Shown: positions 24,655 to 37,100 of the stretch, piece by piece
Position numbering within the stretch: position 1 is the first letter of the stretch
Layout of the letters: each line of letters begins with the position of its first letter
Source of the DNA: Posidonia oceanica
Lineage: Eukaryota > Streptophyta > Magnoliopsida > Alismatales > Posidoniaceae
DNA: 64,000 nucleotides
Assembly (NCBI GenBank): GCA_037176725.1
Contig: JAZBRS010000035.1
Span: forward strand, 49,548,001 to 49,612,000
Direction of reading: 5' to 3'
The notes under the pieces: model-generated
What the model saw: only the letters and a program-made list of their open reading frames with translations
Databases searched by the model: none
What the model was told of the DNA's origin: nothing
Made by a program: the position numbers and the translations under genes

Positions 24655-27184
24655 CTAGAGCTCGCATGCGCCAGTCAGCGTAGAGGGAGGAAGACACAGT
24701 CAGTGGTGAATCCAGGGAGGAAACTTCGACTTGAAAACATCGGGAAAATGAGCGAAGAACGCAAAGGAAAACGGAAATGAAGAAGACATGGAGTCGCCAC
24801 CTAATCTATTAAAACGGAAAGACTAGGAAAATCGTGTAAAGTATGCGAGAAAACTCATGCAATTTAAAAGATGCTAATCCAATCCAAATGTATATGACAC
24901 AAGGTCAATGCGGTCCAAAGAAAGGGTAAGGACTCCAGTTACGCGTGGGGAAGGTGTTAGGCACCCCCGACACGCCTGAGGAGATTGGTCTTTCTTGGCT
25001 AATCTGCTCTTGTGTGGCAAATATTGGAAAATGAATGCCGGTTTATATTCGCCCTAAGGTGGTATGCAAGATGCAATTATAAACCATGCAAAGCTTAGCA
25101 AAACCTTATTAAATGCGACTAGTTAAAATATAAAATGCCATAAAAATATGAAAATAGGCCAGGGGAGCAAAACCAAGATGCAAAACCTGAAAACCACCAT
25201 CATGTTACATGCCTGGGTGCTAGAACATGCTCTAGAAGCAATCAAACACCAAAAACAAAGTTCAAGTCGAAAGTGATTCAAAGAAACGGAGTGCAGCCAA
25301 CTTAAAGCGTTGGATGCTGGATTAACCAGCATCCTATGTAGGACGCTGGAACAGCCAGCGTCCAACACAGAAGACAAATAAAACCTATAGAAAAACATGC
25401 ATATTTGATAAAGCAAGATTTTGATGCCAAATAAAAGTCATGGACAAAATGGATCAAGCCAGATAAACAGAGAAGAGTAATCAAAGCACTGGATCAAAAA
25501 TCAGACAAGAAATCTAGAGGTTACTAACCCAGGACGTTAGACGCTATAAATCTTGCGTCTAATGTAAGAAGCGGGGAGTATCAGTGTCCAACGCAAGAGG
25601 GACAGATCAAAGAAAACCTAGCATGCAATCAGATAAAAAACATTACATAAATTTGGAAATAACTGAAAAGGGCCCAGATCTTAGCAAGCACTCATGAATC
25701 AAATAAACATTGCAAATAAAAGCAATTTTAGGATGTAAGAATGCATAATAGCTTATTGAGGTGTAAGACGCTAATGGTACCCGCGTCCTACATAAGACGA
25801 TTGGCACCGCACGTCCTACACCCAAGTAGGACATCTGAAAAACATGGAGAAGGAAAACCAAGCCGAAATCGATGCATGATTCCTAACATGACATCCAGAT
25901 GCATAAAGGAAAGCATACAAGATATTAAATCATGTAGGACATCAACCAACCCACAATAGCAAGGAAAATAGCTAACCAGAGATAACAGAGGTGTTGGACG
26001 CTGCCACAGGGCACGTCCAACGTTAGACGCACCATGTTATGCGTCTAACAAGTCGAGAAACTTCTTGGCAAGAATTGATGCTCAAATCGATCCAAAACAG
26101 AAAACTAAATAGCAAGTAGGCATAAGTATGCAATAATGAACATGAACATATATTTAAAAGCAAAAATGGGTGCACGGATTGCTCCACCCACCTCCCCCCT
26201 CTTACCGCCGGTGTTCATGGCTTTTTCAGCCACCTGGGTCGCCGGAGAGCCATGAAGCTTGGCTGTGAGACTCTGGTATGATGAGAAAGGGGATGAGGGA
26301 TGTGCGAGAGAGAAAAAAATCTACCTATACGTGGCCCGGAGGGGCTGTGTGCATGGCTGGCCGGAGCTGACAGACGGCGGCGGACGGCGGCTTGGATGGA
26401 CCACCTGGAAGTAGGGGAAACACTTGAGAAGGTTCCTCTCACACCGGGGGAGCTCTCTGGATTGCTCTAGGAGGTTGGGAGGCTCTGGTGCTCCCTCAAT
26501 TCTCTCTGGAATGCATGGGTGGCGGTGAAGGAGATTGGTTGGGTTGGTTTTGATATGTCAAGGCTACACAAGGGGTCTTGGTGGTAGGGCAAGGTGGAGA
26601 GGAGATCGTGGGATCGTGGCGGCCTAGGTGTGAGGTCGTGGGAGGTGTCAGGGGTGATGAAAGTCAAGAATGGTGTCAGGCCGGCATGGGTGGCCGTTTG
26701 CGTGGGAGGAGAACTATAGGGGTGGCTGAGGCTTCGCTGGGCGGTTCTAGGGTGAGGCACCGGTTCATGGGCCGAGCTAGGTGGTGGGGCGGTTCGTGGG
26801 GAGCGGTGGCATTAGCAGAGGACGGCCCTAGGCACAGCGGAGGGTGGCGAAAGGGGCTGCTGCGGCTGACGTATTGGACGCTAACCAGAGCAGCGTCCAA
26901 CGTAAGACGCTAGCAAATACAACGTCCAATGTTGGACGTTGGCATAGCCAACGTCTAACGTCCCAGAGTGGCTTTAGGGGTATTTTGGGATTTTTAGCTT
27001 AGGTTAAGGCTTAGGATTGGCTTAGGTATGGTTTAGGTGGGTTTTAGGTTTGGATGAGGTTTTGGGCTTGGTTTGGAATTAGGCCAAGGATTATGTCATG
27101 GATGTGAGGGCCCGCCGTGCTGCATTCCGAGCAAGCTTCCAGAAAGGTCCATCAACGAATAGTCATCAAAACAGGGTGTCTACA
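24655..27184 (-). repeat. Element 2 3' LTR (type B', about 2.5 kb, end truncated)
   Basis: High end is GGGTGTCTACA at 27184 (TGTAGACACCC in element sense), next to a polypurine tract. The low end begins within AGCTCGC, so about 45 bp of the normal terminus are missing. It contains PBS-like GAGTCGCCA (24791-24799), the conserved U5 block (24925-25000), a GC-rich island (26200-26870), and several hairpins of the GTTGGACGC family (25341-25363, 26022-26049, 26935-26955). Confidence 0.85.
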
Positions 27185-28060
27185 AATGCCCCTCCTTAAG
27201 CGAGGTCAAGGGAACTGAGGCCGCTGCTCAAGGTTGACAAAGACACCCCGCCGAACCGACAGGAGCACAGATGCTGTTGGCGTGGGTCATTTATTTGGCA
27301 GATACACCGAAAGTCATAACTCGTTGCCGCAAGGCAAGTGCAGATGTAGATGCAAATGCATGATGCAATGTTGATGCTGATGCAAAGACTGTACTAATGC
27401 TCGTCGTGCTGAACTCTACTAGGGGAGGCGTAGGTGATGCATGCTGATGTGATGCGAGATGCGACTTTGCTGGAGAAAATATGCGATGGTAGTGTGTGTG
27501 TGATGCTGATATTGCTATCTAGCATGTGATGTTGGTACTATTACCTAACTTGCGATGCTGACACCGTGAACTATGAGTTGACAGACTCATCACTGGATAA
27601 TTTGGGTTATCAGCCCAATTAGTTGATGGACTCATCAACAGATATTTTGGGTTATCGGCCCAAAGAAAAATGCCGGACATTGTGACGGATGTCATCTGGG
27701 TAATAAAGGGTTACCAAACCGAGAAAGATACCGAGGGTAGCAAAATAAAGATGCCCCTAGTATTAAGGAGATGATACCAAGGGGCAGCTAGAAGCATTCC
27801 TGGCATCGAAAGGGAGGTTAGACAGTTATGATGGGTGTCAACTGAGCAATTAGGGCTGCCAGCCTGGAAGAGAAGAAAGATAGCTTGTCCTCGCCCGAAG
27901 AAGCAAGCAGACAGCTAGAGCCACAAAACAAGAAGGGCACAATCTGCTGCTAAGAAAGTAGGCAAGAAAAGGGGCATCTTTCCTACCGAGAGAAAGAGTG
28001 AGAGAAGGGGACAACGCAAGCGGGACTCCGTTCGCCTAGAGTGAAGTCGCGTAAAGGATG
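27185..28060 (-). other. Element 2 3' UTR next to the LTR
   Basis: Starts with the polypurine tract and the LTR-PPT hairpin (27174-27248), then a GCAAATGCATGATGC-rich part (27340-27560), a set of loosely spaced inverted repeats (for example GTTGATG/CATCAAC near 27620), a GGTATC/GATACC block (27720-27810), and at 27880-28050 isolated units resembling the element 3 array (CTTGTCCTCGCC and GGGACTCCG). No coding sequence. Confidence 0.7.
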
Positions 28061-29357
28061 ATAATTGGTAAGTTACGGACTTACCAACTGGAAGGGGCAC
28101 GATGTAATAGATGATAGGTTTTGGACCTATCGACCACAAAAAAGGGGGAGAAAAGAGTGATAAGTTTCGGACTTATCGATCGAGAAAGCAATAGAAGAAT
28201 GATAAGTTTCGGACTAATCGATCGGAAGCGATAGTTTACGGTCCTATCAACTGGAAGTGATAGTTTATGGTCCTATCAACCGGAAGCGATAGTCTACGGT
28301 TCTATCAACCGGAAGTGATAGTTTACGGTCCTATCAACTGAAAGCGATAGTTTATGGTTCTATCAACCGGAAGCGATAGTTTACAGTCCTATCAACCGGA
28401 AGTGATAGTTTACAGTCCTATCAACTGGAAGCGATAGTTTACGGTCCTATCAACCGAAAGGGATGCAAATGATAAGTTTCGGACTTATCGGCCAGAAGCG
28501 ATAGTTTAAGGTCCTATCAACCGGAAAGGATGCAAATGATAAGTTTCGGACTTATCAACCGAAAGCGATAGTTTACGGTCCTATCAACCGGAAGGGATGC
28601 AAATGATAAGTTTCGGACTTATCGATCGGAAGCGATAATTTACGGTCCTATCAACCGGAAGGGATGCAAATGATAAGTTTTGGACTTATCGACCGGAAGC
28701 GATAGTTTACGGTCCTATCAACCAGAAAGGATGCAAATGATAAGTTTCGGACTTATCAAACAAAAGCGATAGTTTACGGTCCTATCAACTGGAAGGGATG
28801 CAAATGCTAAGTTTCAGACTTATCGACTAGAAGTAATAGTTTACGGTCCTATCGATCGGAAAGGATGCAAATGATAAGTTTCGGACTTATCGACCAGAAG
28901 GATGAGTTTCGGACTCATCACCTACAAAGGGAAATGCAAATGATAAGTTTCGAACTTATTGATTGGAAGGATGAGTTTCAGACTCATCGATCGCAAAGAG
29001 AAATGCAAATGATAAGTTTCGGACTTATCGACCGGAAGGATGAGTTTCAGACTCATCGACTGCAAAGGGAAATGCAAATGATAAGTTTCGGACTTATCGA
29101 CCGGAAGGATGAGTTTCAGACTCATCGACCGCAAAGGGAAATGCAAATGATAAGTTTCGAACTCAACGACCGCAAAGAGAAATGCAAATGATAAGTTTCG
29201 GACTTATCGATCAGAAGGATGAGTTTCGGACTCATCGACTGCAAGGGGAAATGCAAATGATAAGCTTCGGACTTATCGACCGGAAGGATGAGTTTTGGAC
29301 TCATCAACCGTAAAGGGAAATGCAAATGATAAGTTTCGGACTTATCAACCGGAAGGA
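28061..29357 (-). repeat. Element 2 3' UTR tandem array of mini-hairpins
   Basis: About 45 units of 28-40 bp. Main kinds: GATAAGTTTCGGACTTATC (for example 28159-28177), GATGAGTTTCGGACTCATC (28901-28919) and GATAGTTTACGGTCCTATC, plus single units GGTAAGTTACGGACTTACC (28067-28085) and GATAGGTTTTGGACCTATC (28113-28131). Four of these five fold into a 7-bp stem with a 5-nt loop. Later units alternate with AAAGGGAAATGCAAAT. Short ORFs on both strands are consequences of the repeat. Confidence 0.92.
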
Positions 29358-30000
29358 TGACGGGAGCACCAAAACCCGAAAGCGGGGAAAAAGCTGCGAA
29401 TGGGCCCATGACAGTTTAGGAATGTCATCCTGGATGCAGGAGGGAGAGCGATACCATAGGACAGCAAAACAAGATGCCCTTGGTATCAGGAATGATACCA
29501 TGGGACAGCCGAAGCGCCCTTGGCATCGAAAAGCGAAGCATATAGGCAAAAATGACGTGTTTGTCAAACGGGTAGTTAGGGGTACCAACCTGGATGAAGA
29601 TCTTGGCAAGAGTGCTTGACGGCTTTGCATGGTGTAGTTCTGGCATTGATCTGCAGAGATTCTGGTATTCCGACAAAATACATGGGCTTTCCTATAATTT
29701 CCCTGGCACCAAGAATTCTGGCAACTGCTTTTGACTTGTGACTTGTCCGGGTCTGATGGTGCCCTCCTCGTGGTTCCGAGGGGTTTGATGCGCGAGGTTG
29801 ATGCAGTATTCTGACTGCAATTTGGACAAATGGCTCAAAGCTGTGGTTGTGCGAGAACATGTATGCATGACAACTCAACATACAAACAATTGGCACAACA
29901 AAATATCATTGCATTGATTCAAGTCTAGATTACATGCCCATAACTGGGTCGAACAAGATACAGCAAAAACTTGAACAAGACGCGCAGCCACACAAGTGCC
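29358..30000 (-). other. Element 2 spacer between array and aORF
   Basis: Contains a GATACCA/TGGTATC inverted repeat block (29440-29530) and the phrase GACGTGTTTGTCAAACGG (29552-29570), both with close counterparts in element 3 (45896-46020). No ORF is supported. Confidence 0.65.
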
Positions 30001-31193
30001 CTAACCAGTTCGGGGCTTCTTGAATCTCCTGTCGTCAAGGAATAGTGGTGCACCAGGCGGGATCTCGTTGATGGGCCAAAGCCCCTGTACATCAGTTACA
30101 TACTCAGAAGTGCACCCTGAGCCTCTCACAGCCGCAATGTCTGTCGACTACACTCCATGGCGCATTAGGTTGGCAAGCTCTATTGTAGCAGCAGTTGTGC
30201 TGAGAGGATAGGGTTGAAGAAGCCCAAGCGTTGTGCTGTCGACAAAGGCGCCTTGTTGGAAGCTGAATTGCCGCATGACCCGGATAGGGTGATATTCCAC
30301 GCCCCGGTGAATCCTGGCAGCACCACTAGTCGCATGTCACGGGTGCTAAAGAAGAGAGTGAACGGCTCAGCTACGGATGGGATAATACGCCAGGTTACTG
30401 CGTCATCTGTTAGCTTTGACAACTTCTCGTATTCTTCACGGACACTCTGAATGGTCCGGACATGGTCGCTGCGATAGTAAGACTCAAAGGCCAATCTCTG
30501 TGGGTGCAGAAGGTCCATTCCCAGATGCCCAGCCAACCAGACCTGTACCAAGGCCCCGTAGCCGTGGAAGTGGCGGCAGCAGTGTGAGATGCAGTCTAGT
30601 CTGCGATAGGTCTCTGCTAGGACTACCGGCGCCAGTTGATCTGCTGGGTCACCATAGTAAGTGCAATTTCAGCAATCTCAATTGTGACCGACATCCAGCC
30701 GTGGCTGAAAATTAGCTCGCCTAAGAAGCAGGTAACAAAATCTTGGAGCCACAGTTCATCCCCGAGCTCGGCATGCTTTTTGGCGACTTCATCAAAGAAC
30801 CCCAAGCGGAGCATGGGCGTGGGCGTGTTGGGGCAGATCAATCTTTGCTGGCAACTGCAGTAGAGAGTTCGGACAGTTGGCTCAAGACCTCAATATATTT
30901 GCTGCGCCTCATGAAGATGCTTGGTCCCATGAGCATGGAGAAGCCGCAGATCCGACGTACTTCTTCCAATGTGGGAGTCAGCTTCTGAAGCGGAAGACAT
31001 GGTGCGTCGGCTTCTAGAATCTCACCGCAGCGCACAGGAGGTGTCGGCTCACCTCTACATTAGTTGCCCTCAAGAGCTTGGATGGTATGCCCCACAAGCG
31101 CAGCTTCTCGCGGTCCTCTTTGGTGAGTTTGCCAATCCACTCTCAAATGGTCTCGGAGCAATGTGTCGGGGTTACCAAGGTAGGGAAACCCAT
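30001..31193 (-). pseudogene. Element 2 extra ORF (aORF), DUF7745/plant-mobile-domain-like, broken
   Basis: Homologue of the element 3 aORF. From ATG at 31191-31193 it reads MGFPTLVTP, a stop within the next 20 codons, EWIGKLT, WGIPSKLL and VSRHLL, then a stop in place of Trp and a deletion of a few bases near 30990 that shifts the frame. Further on, TPTLEEVRRICGF, then VWLAGHLGMDLLHP, WRIIPSVAEPFTLFF and MRLVVLPGF are readable in shifted frames, and the ORF ends in a TAG at 30001-30003. The family is recognised from memory of plant DUF7745 and PMD proteins often annotated beside Ogre-type elements; the biochemical role is unknown. Confidence 0.7.
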
Positions 31194-32750
31194 CTCACTG
31201 GCAAGGAGGGATGGAACAGGGGTACTTGAGAGAAGTACTGATGCCAAATCTTCGAGTACCTGTAAACAAAGCTGTTCATCAATCTAGATTATATGCAGGC
31301 ACACAATACTGACTATCAAAGAAGCAGATGCGCATATCAAAGCTGATAAAGCAGTTCATATTGCAGCTAACATTCAGATCACAGAAACTAAGCATAATTA
31401 GTCATGCAAAGGGACTTCGTCCGCGCAGAGCGAAGTCGCACACAGAAGCACACTTGTCCTCATTCGTGAGGGGGCAAGCGAAAGGAGTTACGTCCGTCCG
31501 GAGCGAAGTCACAAAAGGGAGTACGCTTGTCATCGGAGCGAGGAAACAAGCGAAAGAGACTTCGTCCATCTGGAGCGAAGTTGCATAGGGGATTGCAAGT
31601 AGATAGTGCCTGGCTATGCAAGCCTGACGATCCTTGAGGGACCCCAAGGTGCTAAGGTTGTCCTGTTGCTTCAGAAATGATCATTCTGCCTCTGGCTACT
31701 AACACTTATTCTGAGCTGCTGCGCTGACAGTGATAACCTGCTCTAAGGCTTGTCTGTGCTTGAATTGAGCGGCGATCGGGTGAGCTAGTGGGAAGTCTGG
31801 ACAAATGGTTCGTGGGCGGTCAACCCGCCTTGGCAAAAGTACTGTCCCAGTGCTGAGCTAAGCCTCGCAGAGTGGGAAGGACAGAGCAAAGGGGATGATT
31901 AATGCTAGATAAATGCGTGCATGATTTATGCTAGATTTCTACTGCCCTCAGTATATGGAGTGCTTGATGCCTATTGCAGAAGAAATGAGCGGCCTCTGAT
32001 TCACCAAGCTCTACTCAGACACCTAACTGTTGGTGGCACTCCGAGATGGGTGATGATTTTGTGCTTAAATGGTGGTGTGGTGAGGACAGGCTTCATGCCA
32101 AACTCTTAAGGACCTACACCTACTTTTTTCATTTTTCTCTTTTCTTTTACTCCCACATAGGCGTGCAGGTTCTCCCTATCCCTCGCATGGAGGTAATGGG
32201 CGCTTGGTTTGAAGCTAGGGTGCTGCTGCTAGATAGGGGTGGCTAGGCCTTGTGGGACTTAAGGATTCCCCAGGCGCAAACTTCGACTCCTCTCCAAGGT
32301 AAGCAGGAGGGACGAGGTTACGCTGCTCGCCTCTGTTTCTAGGGCTGACTTCTGTCTTCGCCTTCTGTCTTCTTTTTTGTTTTATGCCCAACATAGACAT
32401 GTATTTTTTCTAGCTAACACTCTCTCACACCCTAGCATTTCGTCTCCCTCAGGAGGTGTAAGTCCTAGGGGATTTTTGGCATTTTGCCTGTCCTCATTGA
32501 GTGGTGGCTCCCTCATCGATTAGGACATCTAAGTAGTGTCAGGTGGGGTAGAATAGACTCCTTCCAAAGCAGGCAAGCATCTTCGATTTTTGTCGTCGGG
32601 CTATGATTGTAATGCACATGATATACATTTTTGGAATCTCTTTTTTCTTTTCCTTTTCTTTTTTGGTAAGTAAACATGACTAAGATGCATGAGGATGTAA
32701 ATGCATGAAGTGAAAGAAAGAGGACTCTGCAAGGTAGCGACGGCTTTAGG
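31194..32750 (-). other. Element 2 spacer between integrase and aORF
   Basis: Mostly collinear with element 3 47.6-49.08 kb and element 1 1-1203. A conserved TTTACAG/GTAC (31259-31269 on the minus strand) lies about 70 bp upstream of the aORF ATG and could be a splice acceptor. Between 31405 and 31590 there is an extra patch of hairpin repeats absent from the other two copies. No coding sequence. Confidence 0.65.
31405..31590 (-). repeat. Ectopic patch of hairpin repeats
   Basis: Three units with GACTTCG/CGAAGTC arms (first stem 31413-31419 with 31431-31437) separated by CTTGTC...GGCAAGCG units. These resemble the element 3 3' UTR array, but here they sit upstream of the aORF in element sense. 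Confidence 0.75.
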
Positions 32751-34126
32751 CTACTGGTAGTACTCCTTGAGGTAGCATGAGTTGACCGGTTCTGATTGCT
32801 CAACCTAGTCTATGTCCTCAAGGACTGTTGCACCGTCGGAGAAGACCCGCTTGATCAGAAAGGGGCCACACCAATTAGGCCGGAAGTTGCCTCGGCTGTC
32901 TAGGAGATGAATGGCTCGCAGGACCATATCTCCGGGCTAGAAGCTTCTAGGCCTAACCTTCTTCTAGTATGCCCTAGCCGATCGCTTCTGATAACATTGA
33001 GCATGATGCATGGCCTGCAGCCTATGTTCATCAATCAAGTTCAGTTGGATGCAGCAGTCTTCGACCCATTCTACTTCTTCCAACTCAGCTTCTCGTAGGA
33101 TCATCAGTAAGGGGATCTCTACTTCAACGGGCAGTACCGCCTCCATACCATACACCACTGAGTAAGGGGTTGCTCCTGTCAAGGTCCGGACTGATGTCCA
33201 GTACGTCCAAAGTGCGTAAGGAAGCTTGTCATGCTAGTCCTTGTGAGTCTCTGCCATCTTTTTCAAGATCTTTACAAGGTTCTTATTGGCAGACTCTACT
33301 GCATCGTTCATCTGTAGCCGGTAAGGCGAGGATCTGTGATGTCTGATCTTGAAGCTCTGCAGGTAGTCTTCGATCCTCTTGGCTATAAAGTTTAAGCCAT
33401 TATCCGAGACGAGCGTGTGCGGGACCCCATATCGGGCTATAATGTTATTTCTAATGAACTTCTCTGTAGCTGCGGTGGTGACTGTCTTGTAGGATGCTAC
33501 TTCCACCCACTTGGTAAAGTAGTCGATCGCTACAAGGATAAAGCGATGACTGTTGGAGGCTGCTGGGTGTATAGCACCAATGATATCAATCCCCCAGGTA
33601 GAGAAAGGCCATGGCGATGACATGCTATAAAGCTGCTATGGGGGAGCATGAATAAAATTCCCATGGATTTGATAGTTGTTGCATCTGCGCACAAATTGGC
33701 AGTAATCTGCCTCCATGGTTGACTAGAAATAGCCATGAAGCATGATCTTCCTGGCCAGTTGCACACCGTGCATGTGAGAGCCGCAGGTCCCTACATGGAC
33801 ATGAAGCATCAATGTGTTGGCCTCTTTCTTGCCCACACAGCGTAGGAGCATTTGGTTGTATGATCTTCTGTAGAGATGCCCTGTTCCTAGCATGTACTTC
33901 GACGCCAGACATGCCAAAGTCTTTCTATCTGCTGCTGAGGTGCCAGGTGGGAGGCTGCCAGACTCCAAGAAGACTTTAATATCATGGTACCATGGTGGTT
34001 CCTCTGCTGGATCCACCTCCTCGATGCTCATGCAGTGTGCAGGCTGTTCTACACGAGTGACTGATACATCCACTGCACGATCCTCAGGTATAGAGAGCCA
34101 AGATGCTAAGGTTGCCAGAGCATCTG
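32751..34126 (-). pseudogene. Element 2 integrase, cut at its 5' side by an LTR insertion
   Basis: The first codons (DALATLASW, near 34095-34122) are the end of the acquired RNase H; the zinc-binding region and the DDE core (GIDIIG, VSDNG, VESANKN) follow, then GMEAVLPVEVEIP and YYQ-stop at 32751-32753. TAG stops occur near 33723, 33660, 33234, 32964, 32938 and 32805; several replace Trp or Gln of sister copies. The last zinc-ligand Cys is Tyr (CNNYQ). All of pol upstream, gag and the 5' LTR of this element are not adjacent: an LTR starts at 34127 inside pol. Confidence 0.9.
34122..34126. other. Probable target-site copy (ATCTG) of element 4
   Basis: The five bases next to the LTR end TGTAAGAATCC. 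Tat elements make 5-bp duplications. The partner copy is not in the window because the rest of element 4 was deleted, so this cannot be confirmed here. Confidence 0.45.
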
Positions 34127-37100
34127 TGTAAGAATCCCGGTGTTCGGATCGTCCATGCACGATGCCAAAGCTCGCGTGCACCGATCAGAATCAGGTTCAC
34201 TATTAGCGGGTGTATCCAAGAAGGAAGACTTGACTTGAAAACACCAAAAAAAGGGGAAAAAGAGAAAGAAAAAGAAAAGATAAGACAAATCAGAGTCGCC
34301 ACCATGTCTAATAAGTCGGGAGACAAGGAAAATTAGGGAAATGCGTGAATAAACACGCAAAACCAAGCAAAAGATGCAATGTGATGCAATGCAAATGAAA
34401 TGAGATGCAATGATGTGACTCGTGCCTAGGATAAGGGCAATATGGTCATTGCGGGCCATGAGAAAGGGCAAGGACTCTTGTTACGTGCGGGGAAGGTGTT
34501 AGGCACCCTCGACACGCCCAAGAATCGATCTTTCTAGGCTTACACTCGCATACGCAGGGAAATGCATACTTTGAATGCCTAAGTGCCATGAATGCCTAAT
34601 TATATGCTCAAATGTGTGTTCTAAGTGATAGAATGCATGTAAGAAATTAAACGTGCAATCTAAGTGCTTAGCAGCGCTGTCTGTGTTTCGAACCGGACGA
34701 ACCCTGGTCTGTGAGAACTCCAAGCAGTAAGCATCACTGCCCTAATGCAAATGCAAGCGATAAAATAAAACAGCGGTAAAACCATACACATGCAAGCGAC
34801 ATGCAAAGGAAAACAACAGCAAACACGCAAAACAGTGCGGAAAACGAAAGCAGACACGCAAAACGGTGTAAGAAACGAAAGTAGGCACACAAAATGTTGC
34901 AACAGCAAGCGAAAAGGAAAGCGGGCACGTAAAATGGTGCGAAAACAGGCGAAAGCAGATGCTGACACGCAAAGTAGTGCAAAAGCGATAGCAGGCATGC
35001 AAAACGGTGCTAAAATGAGCAAAAACAGATGCAGGCACGCAAAATGATGCATGCAATGCAAATGAATGATGTGTTGTGATTCAGATGGACTTATCTTGAG
35101 GATCTGAGGCCTGATCTGAGATAACTTTGGTTTAAATGAAAGATCATTCAACCAGGAAGACCTGGATAGTTAGATTGTGGAAATCCAACGATCTAATCAA
35201 AAGTTATTCAGGTTTCAAGTCAGAAGGCTCAAGGGCCAGAAAAGGTAGGGGTCTAAGTGCAAATAGTCCCTAAGGGTGTGTAGAATAGGGTGCATGCATG
35301 CAGAAGTGCTGAGGATGCTTAAATGGATGCATAGGTGCAATGTTCACTGATATGGGAGTGCAAATGCTTGCAGAAATGCAATGCAAGGACCTAAGTGTAA
35401 TTTTGGAAAACTACAGGGGCCTACATGCAAAATGTCCCTAAGTGTGTGCAAAACAAGGCAAATGTATGCAAGAATGTTAATGCAATGGTGCATGAGCTAA
35501 ATGCATTGTTAATTAGGAAGAATGCATGCAAAAATGCAAGAAAAGGACCTAAATGCAGTTTTTTAAAAACTTATAGGGCCTAAATGCAATGCAAAGAAAG
35601 CATGCAAACTTGTCAAAGTTGAAAAACATGGACTTATGTGCAATTTCAGAAGACTGTTGGACTTTTTAACAATGCAATGTGGTTTGAAATGCAACTAACA
35701 TGGCATTTAAATGCATGGAGGACTAAAATGCAAATAAAACAAGTTTTAGGACCAAACAGCAATGCAATATGGTTTAAAACTTGATTTAAATGATATGATG
35801 AATGCAGATTGGACTGATATGTAATTATGGCATTTTTCTGAATTTTTCTACAATGCAATAAGGTTTTAAATGCAGATTAAATGAGTTTTAAACCACTGAA
35901 GGACTGATATGCAAATAAACATGTTTTTCGGATTTTTTAGCAAAGCAATATGATTTTAAATGTGGATTAAATGAAATCTAACAATTGAACATGACTAAGA
36001 TGCAATTAAAATGTATCTTTGGGTTTTTCAGTAATGCAATAAGGTTTAAAACATGATTTAAACGATGAATGATTGAACTGAGGACTAAAATGCAATTAAA
36101 ACATGCTTTTGGGCTTTTTATTAATGCAATATAGTTTAAATGCTGATTTAAATGAAATGCATGAACTGTGGAGGACTGATATGTAAATAAAATAGATATA
36201 GGGGCTAAAATGCAATGCAATAAGGTAAATATGAAATCTAAATGATATGAATGCATGAACCAAGGACTGATGTGCAAATAAAGTAAGTGCAGGGGCTAAA
36301 ATGCAATGCAGTAAGATTTAAAACAAAATTTAAATGATTTTCAATCAACCATAGGACGTGAAAGTAAATAAAATAAAAGATAGGGTCTAAAATGTAATGT
36401 AATAAGGAAAACATGCGATTTAAATGATTTTTAACAACTGAAGATGGACTAAAGTGCAAATAAAATAAATCAGAGGGCTTAAATGCAATGTGATATGATA
36501 AAATACAGATTAAATGATTTCTATGTATTAATAGAAGACTCAAGTGTAAATAAAGTAAATTGCTAGAGTTAAATGTAATGTAATAAGATAAAAAACAAAC
36601 ATTTAAATGACTTTAATCAACTGCAGGACTTGAAAGTAAATAAAATAAGCTACTAGACTAAAAACAAATGGTACCAAACACTTTTGAACTACAACAGGAC
36701 TGGAATGCAATAAAATGAAATGATAGAAATAAAAAGCAATGCAATATAGTTTTAATTTAGATTTAAATTGAATCTAAACAAACACAAGACCTAAACGCAA
36801 ATATTTAAAACTTAAGAACTTTACAGTAATGCATGCATTTAAACCTTATAAAACTTTTAAAAAACGAAAAATAACGCTATAGTAACGGCCCTCCCGCCCG
36901 ATCTCTAGCGACTGCACTGAAAAAGATGGACTTAGCAGCGGCTCCGGCAGGCAAGCGGCTCGGCGGCGAGGCCAGGGACCTGCAGGCAGGTGCGGCGAGC
37001 ACTCCGGTGGCTCGGGCGACGCAGGACAGTGCCAGAGGCAGCTGGCTGACCTCTGCAAATTTTGTAGAAGGATTCGGCGACGGCGCGGGCGGTGTAGAGG

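Noticed and set aside
28061..29357. CRISPR-like array
   Set aside because: Units of about 28 bp recur, but the intervening sequences are themselves repeats and the units are palindromic; the context is a plant retrotransposon.
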